The notes beneath the pieces were generated by a model. It had not been told where the DNA came from. It saw only the letters and a list, made by a program, of their open reading frames with translations, and did not search any database. From NCBI RefSeq assembly GCF_042242105.1, contig NC_092025.1, forward strand, positions 16,956,156 through 17,020,155: a stretch of 64,000 nt of DNA, read 5' to 3'. The DNA is from Pempheris klunzingeri. Taxonomy: Eukaryota > Chordata > Actinopteri > Acropomatiformes > Pempheridae. Positions 59,802-64,000 of this stretch are shown one piece after another (position 1 is the first letter of the stretch; each line of letters begins with the position of its first letter). The position numbers and the translations under genes are program-made.

Positions 59802-62800
59802 TGCCGCGGCTCGGCCGGAAACAAACCGGGGTCTGTTGCCGGGTCCCAGCCGACGCCGCAGCCGAGCCCGATGGACGGAACGAGGTGAGGGTGGCCGGAG
59901 ACGAGCAGGGCGTGGAACTAGACCGGAGGGGAGCAGGGGAAAGAAGAGGAACGAGACCAAAACATTAAACATAATGATGTCATTGTTGTCCCATAGTCCA
60001 TCCATCCCTTACCCCTACTACTTCGTAATTCATACACATCAAAATATATCAGTGCAATTAACATCCAACCAAGTCACCACATCATTCATCCCAGGACACC
60101 GTCACTTTGCAGTCCGTGATTCTCTACCCTTCTCAAATGTTCACTGCTGCATTAAAAGCCACAGTAAAACGCTCTGTGCAGGACACTTTGAGCAACAGGT
60201 AGAGAATCCCGTCATCAGGTTTTACTAATGAGGATCCTCCCCGTTTGCCTGAGGAATCATAGTAATCTTGTTCGTATTGTATCGTACGTGCAGTGCTTTT
60301 CTGTGTTCCCATTTGTAGGCAGGAACTGTAAAACGACAACCAGAGTGGGGTCTCAAGAGGAAAAACCAGACTAGATTCTGAAATATCCGTCGCATTCTTT
60401 CATGTTTGTTACATTCAAATGTCTTTGTGTTTCATTCATGTTGTGTTGAGCTCATTTTCTTCAGTTTGTCTCTCAGTAGCAGAAATAAGCCATGGGAATT
60501 TACAGGGAGGTAGTCTGAAACTAATCCCTGGAACAGTTGCTCTGGACCTCTTCAAATTTAAAAGTCTTTTCCTCCTTAAATCCGTTTTTGGAAATGTCAG
60601 GGTGACGAAGCCAAAAAAAAAAAAAATTAATTTGTGTGTTCTGGAGGTGAAAGACTTGAGCATCACACAGCTGATTCTGCCTTTCAAAATAGTTGTATTT
60701 GGATGTTGAAGCATACTGAGAGGTAATGACAAGGCATCTCTGTAAATCCTCTTATTTATTCATATCAAAGTGTCATGGTGGAGAGTCTGTGACAAATTAT
60801 TGATAGATTTTATTGCTGTTTTATAGACAACAGAGAAAAACACACTATGTAAGAGGTAATTCTTCTGGGCAGGGGTGATGTAAATGGGGGATACAGTATA
60901 GGTACAAAAAAGTATTTATTTGAATAGTATAAAGAGAAAATGTCTTTATTTTATTATAGTTTTTATTAATACGTTATGTCTTTTTATTTTAAAAAAGGGA
61001 TTTTTGTAATACCTAAAGTGAAGTGCTAGGACAATAATAGATTCACTACAATTACTCCACACACTGTAAACCTATAAGCCACCAATAATCAGTCAGATCC
61101 ACAAACCGTAATAGTAGGGGGGAAAAGTGCCATTTTCAGTTTTGCAGAAGACACTGAATCAGTCCAAATGTGCCAAATTGCTTTTTGGTGACGGCTTGTG
61201 ATTAATGAAATTGATGGAGGACAAACACGTTCTTCGTAAATCCATGAACAAATCTAATGCTGTTATTTGTTGAGGGAATGTAGGCTGGCCGTTGGTTGGG
61301 GATAACTACTGACTCAGAGTGCATGACAAGACTTGACAAGTAATTAAATATCTTCTACTAAAAAAAAGAACAAATAATATTCCTGTCAGATTTATTTAGA
61401 ACAGCTGTGCGCATCAGGACTGGTGGTATCCCTAAAACTGAATCGTCTCAATGGAAATCCTTTGGATAGTGTGGATCAAGTCAATGTATTAACTATTTCT
61501 GTTAAAAAAAAAAACATTACGGGCCGTGTTCATAAAAGCATCCAGCTGCTGGCCTACAGATCGTTTATCCTCATAGTTTTCTATGGCTTACAGCATAGCA
61601 GCATATAGCATTAATCCACGATTAAATCATATCTAGCTGCAATCTGGATGAGATGCATTTTCAATACAAGGTGTAAAGGGAGTTTAAACATGCCGTTACA
61701 GCCAATTATATGAAAACGTACTGTAAAGTTACTGATCTTTAAGGATTACATCCTGGATGATCACCTTATGAATACAGTCCTGGGCCCGACAGCATGACGA
61801 GACCTGAATGGTGTTTGTGTGCGTCTGTCAGCGGTTAAGGCTTTAGGGGATGATTTGCGATGGTTTAACAATTAAATACTTCTGTGAACAGGTCCAAACT
61901 ATGAGACGATGATGTGCCATAAAGTAAAGCTTTGGATTTTTAAAACAACAAAACCTCACTTTGACATTAGAAACAGTCTCAACAATTCACAGCATATTAT
62001 AGATCAGCCAATGACCCAGATCGTGTCTGTTTCTGGAGGGTTTGGGTCTCTGCTGTAGGGCTGTAGGTAAGAGTAAGTCAGAAGTGCCTTGGCCTGACAT
62101 GCAACACGCCTGTTACTTTGCTGGCAGCTTGCAAATGCAGTCTTGTGTGGTCCGAGGAATCTCATACAGCGCTGTTTAGACCTCATGCCAAAATGCGACT
62201 TTGTTGCTTTGTGTCCACACACACACTCAACTCTGGTGAGTGGCCTGGGTTACACTGTAACTTAGGTTTGTCCAAAACATGGTTTTCAAGTCCGGTATTG
62301 TCACTTTTGCACTGAAGCTGCAGACAGCTGACGATGAAGTTCTTTAGAGTGGAAACCTTCACTCAGCATTTAAATGATGTGGCACTAAAGCAGTCATTTG
62401 TTGGGTTTGCAGTTATTTAAAAAGGTGACTTATTCCATGGGTTAGGTTACAACTGAGTGACTTGTGCAAGGATAATAAAATGTCTTCAGGTTCAGGGGAC
62501 TATTATCATAGCTGAGGTCTGGTAACATTATATCATTCTATTAGTATACAAATCAATATTTAACCATATTCTAGTCAGTTTGTCCTGATGTAATGGAAAA
62601 GCAAATGTTAATCATATAACATGTCCTATAATTATTTTGATTTTATTACTTGCATCAGGGAGAGGTATGATTTCATTTTCCCTTCTTGGCCGCAGTGATT
62701 ATTAAAAAAAAAGGGGGAAGGACAAACAGAACTGAATGGAGTTTATAATAATGGGCACAATGAGTCAAATCAAATGAATGCACAATCTCTACCAGGACCA

Positions 62801-63960
62801 ATTCTTTACTATGGGGGCAGAGGGTTGCGAGGTGGTTTGGGAGCACCATCTTGAGGTGAGCATGATGGTTTAATGTTTGCTTTTGTACCGCTGTGTTTTT
62901 AAGGCAAGACCAGGACCTCAATTCACAAAGCATTTCCAAGTGCAGCCAGCTCACTGCGAGATGCTCCGACTGCTTGGGTCTGGTCCAAGAAAAGAAAACA
63001 AAACAAAAAAAAAGAAAAAAAGAAAAAGAAAAACCAACAAAAAAAACGTAATTGTTCGCCTGTCTATCTGCTAAATTCTGACTTACTATGTGAATGAAGT
63101 CGACTGGTGTTGCCGTGTACAAGTCCCAGTGCAGCTTGTCTAGAATGATCCTCTCCATGCGAAGAATCTCCGCTGTTGAAAAGTTGCATCCGCTCTGCAC
63201 AACCAGGTCTCTAACAGAGCCTATTACCTGTTTAAACAGACACCAACAAAGGGAAGTGAATAAACGTATTGTTTTCAAGTAGCCTTGATGTGGGCGTCTT
63301 TTTTTCAACAGCTGATATTTTGGTTGACATTGTTTTTTTGTATTATTACATTTAAAAAAGGAGGATCTTACCTCATCTTCCTCGTTGATTTTGGCAGCCA
63401 GGACCAATGAGGTAAAAGCAATGCATTTCAGGTATTTTGAATGGGCCTGGAAAAGAAAAAGAGTTCATTTAGTTAGAAAGATCTATGAATGTGAAAAAAC
63501 AAACATCAGACAGCAGCTGCTTTTCCACAGCTTTAACTTAAGCAGTGAGTGAACTTGGGGAAGGAGCACATTTAGGGTGACATCTCTCAGCAGTGATCAG
63601 TTCTAATGATGATGAGGTGTACAAGTTCCTTAATATGACAATTACACTCAAGAGTTCATCAAGTCACGCTGGACAGATCTGAGTCACTTTCATCCCTTTC
63701 TCCCTGCAGCTTAGCGGACAAACCGGTCCATTCAATTCTCCATTATTTCCATTTATTCGGAAAGAGCACATTTTAGATCGTGGACCAACGGTGGACACGC
63801 GTCATCATATGTTGTAGCCGTCTACCTTGACGGTGGACAGCAGCCGGTTGAGGACACAGACGCCCAGTGCAAAGGTCTCTGGACAGAACTGGAACAGCCT
63901 GCTCATCTCTCCGAGCCACACGATCATTTCCTGGTGTTGGGATGAAGAGATGTCAGCACC
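58755..63960 (-). CDS. ccni2: Cyclin I2 (cyclin-I-like), 5' end outside window
   Basis: Atypical cyclin; human CCNI2 has been linked to CDK5, which I state from memory. Minus-strand coding exons visible: 63960-63826, 63446-63372, 63227-63087, 59917-59618, 59087-58755, all joining in phase 0, for 327 residues. The first coding exon lies beyond base 64000. Cyclin-box marks: [32 protein letters not shown] (the LAAK-type helix end) and [20 protein letters not shown]. Then come [20 protein letters not shown] and LLKKAQ. The C-terminus keeps the cyclin-I signatures [12 protein letters not shown] and [11 protein letters not shown]. Compared with cyclin I there is a longer Gly/Pro-rich insert ([20 protein letters not shown] onward) before QHCMACHQ. 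Cyclin I itself is the alternative; position next to septin8 favours ccni2. Exon 59618-59917 contains the septin8 tail exon on its other strand. Confidence 0.88.
59611..59635. promoter_or_regulatory. Two-strand splice site: ccni2 donor and septin8 acceptor
   Basis: On the minus strand CACAA|GTAAGAG is the ccni2 donor (GT at 59617-59616). On the plus strand TTGTGCTTTCTTCAG, with AG at 59631-59632 and a second CAG ending at 59635, is the septin8 acceptor. The two signals are separated by only 15 bases and share sequence. Confidence 0.8.
59618..59917 (-). CDS. ccni2: ccni2 exon overlapping septin8 on the other strand
   Basis: 100 codons, phase 0 at both ends: acceptor CCGGTCTAG|T on the minus strand (59920-59918) and donor CACAA|GTAAGAG (exon end 59618). 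It encodes [20 protein letters not shown], a Gly/Pro-rich insert, [20 protein letters not shown] and NLLKKAQ. The exon is GC-rich. Its lower 185 bases include the septin8 acceptor and the whole septin8 tail on the plus strand. Confidence 0.9.
59633..59801 (+). CDS. septin8: septin8 distal last exon, antisense to ccni2 exon
   Basis: Acceptor TTTCTTCAG ends at 59632. With exon 9 (phase 2, AA|) the first base makes Asn, and 55 codons follow to TGA at 59799-59801. The tail includes [37 protein letters not shown] and WRPAGLF. The human SEPTIN8 long isoform, as I recall it, reads SSSKVMM, VEPLNC, WWPAIQCCSCL at the same spacing, and the segment from Asn to SSSK has the same length. The Cys cluster is a likely palmitoylation site. 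The coding part is wholly inside ccni2 exon 59618-59917. Confidence 0.87.
59918..63086 (-). other. ccni2: ccni2 intron (3.2 kb)
   Basis: No exon is visible on either strand. The septin8 long transcript must end in or beyond this stretch on the plus strand. An AATAAA near 62473 and ATTAAA words near 59963 and 60152 are possible signals, but none is compelling. Simple A- and T-rich stretches only. Confidence 0.6.
63087..63227 (-). CDS. ccni2: ccni2 coding exon, second cyclin-box half
   Basis: 47 codons, phase 0 at both ends (acceptor GTTTAAACAG|G, donor CACATA|GTAAGT). It encodes [20 protein letters not shown] and [20 protein letters not shown], then PVDFIHI, the cyclin I/I2 signature region. 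Confidence 0.93.
63372..63446 (-). CDS. ccni2: ccni2 coding exon, LAAK helix
   Basis: 25 codons, phase 0 at both ends: [20 protein letters not shown] and then NEEDE. It matches the cyclin I stretch around AAKTVEEDE. Acceptor TTTTCCAG|G, donor GATGAG|GTAAGA. Confidence 0.92.
63826..63960 (-). CDS. ccni2: ccni2 coding exon, first cyclin-box helices
   Basis: 45 codons, phase 0 at both ends: [20 protein letters not shown] and [20 protein letters not shown], then LSTVK. Acceptor CCACGCAG|G at 63961-63962, donor GTCAAG|GTAGAC. It is the first ccni2 exon in the window; the remaining upstream coding exon is beyond 64000. Confidence 0.92.
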
Positions 63961-64000
63961 CTGCGTGGTAAAAAAGGAGACAGCCATCGGTTAATGGATT

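Noticed and set aside
59603..59968. Third plus-strand frame (121 residues) across the septin8/ccni2 overlap
   Set aside because: It stays open because of GC richness; it has no known motif and no suitable splice phase. The real frames are the septin8 and ccni2 ones.
62673..63407. Minus-strand 244-residue open frame
   Set aside because: It only partly codes: it runs through the ccni2 exon 63227-63087 and into introns on both sides. The clean exon borders are given instead.
1..64000. CRISPR arrays, tRNA/rRNA genes, bacterial operons or viral genes
   Set aside because: No regularly spaced repeats, cloverleaf candidates or matching protein frames were seen; the window is ordinary vertebrate nuclear DNA.

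Overview
The window is vertebrate nuclear DNA, almost certainly from a spiny-rayed (percomorph-type) teleost fish. The genes are intron-rich with GT-AG splice sites and phases that join cleanly. The proteins are fish-like versions of vertebrate families. The gaps hold CA/TG microsatellites and degraded copies of interspersed repeats that I recognise from percomorph genomes. I see no prokaryotic, viral or CRISPR signal and no convincing tRNA or rRNA gene.

Four protein-coding genes alternate in strand: shroom1 (+, CDS 2571-11667), sowaha (-, 20405-18972, one exon), septin8 (+, 22239 to 53544 or to 59801) and ccni2 (-, from beyond the right edge to 58755). As I remember the human map, 5q31.1 has the same order and relative orientation read from the other strand (CCNI2-SEPTIN8-SOWAHA-SHROOM1). 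A paralogous set lies at 4q21 (SHROOM3-SOWAHB-SEPTIN11-CCNI). This is therefore one member of an old duplicated block. Orthology rests on both protein motifs and synteny. The products have different jobs: a ROCK/actin scaffold, an ankyrin-repeat protein, a filament-forming GTPase and an atypical cyclin. Two of them are cytoskeletal, but nothing in the sequence shows that the four act together.

Region by region: 1-2349 is upstream or intronic to shroom1 and carries one MITE-like repeat. Shroom1 has eight coding exons and a 3' UTR that may run to about 14.3 kb. From 14.3 to 18.3 kb lies a convergent intergenic gap with two copies of another repeat. Sowaha follows. A divergent promoter interval (20.4-22.2 kb) with an NRF1-like site precedes septin8, whose first intron is 10.7 kb. 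Septin8 uses nine shared exons and then one of two last exons. The gap from 54.4 to about 57.2 kb separates the short septin8 form from the likely 3' end of ccni2.

The outstanding observation is at 59633-59801. The alternative last exon of septin8, encoding a Trp-Trp/Cys-rich tail, lies entirely inside a ccni2 coding exon (59618-59917) on the opposite strand. Both frames are open, both are spliced in the right phase, and both resemble the human proteins as I remember them. The two frames are registered so that their third codon positions face each other, which lets wobble changes be silent on both strands. The conserved cyclin codons for Leu-Leu-Lys-Lys-Ala-Gln form, on the other strand, the pyrimidine tract and CAGCAG acceptor that septin8 uses. 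This looks like an antisense overprinted protein tail maintained from fish to mammals.
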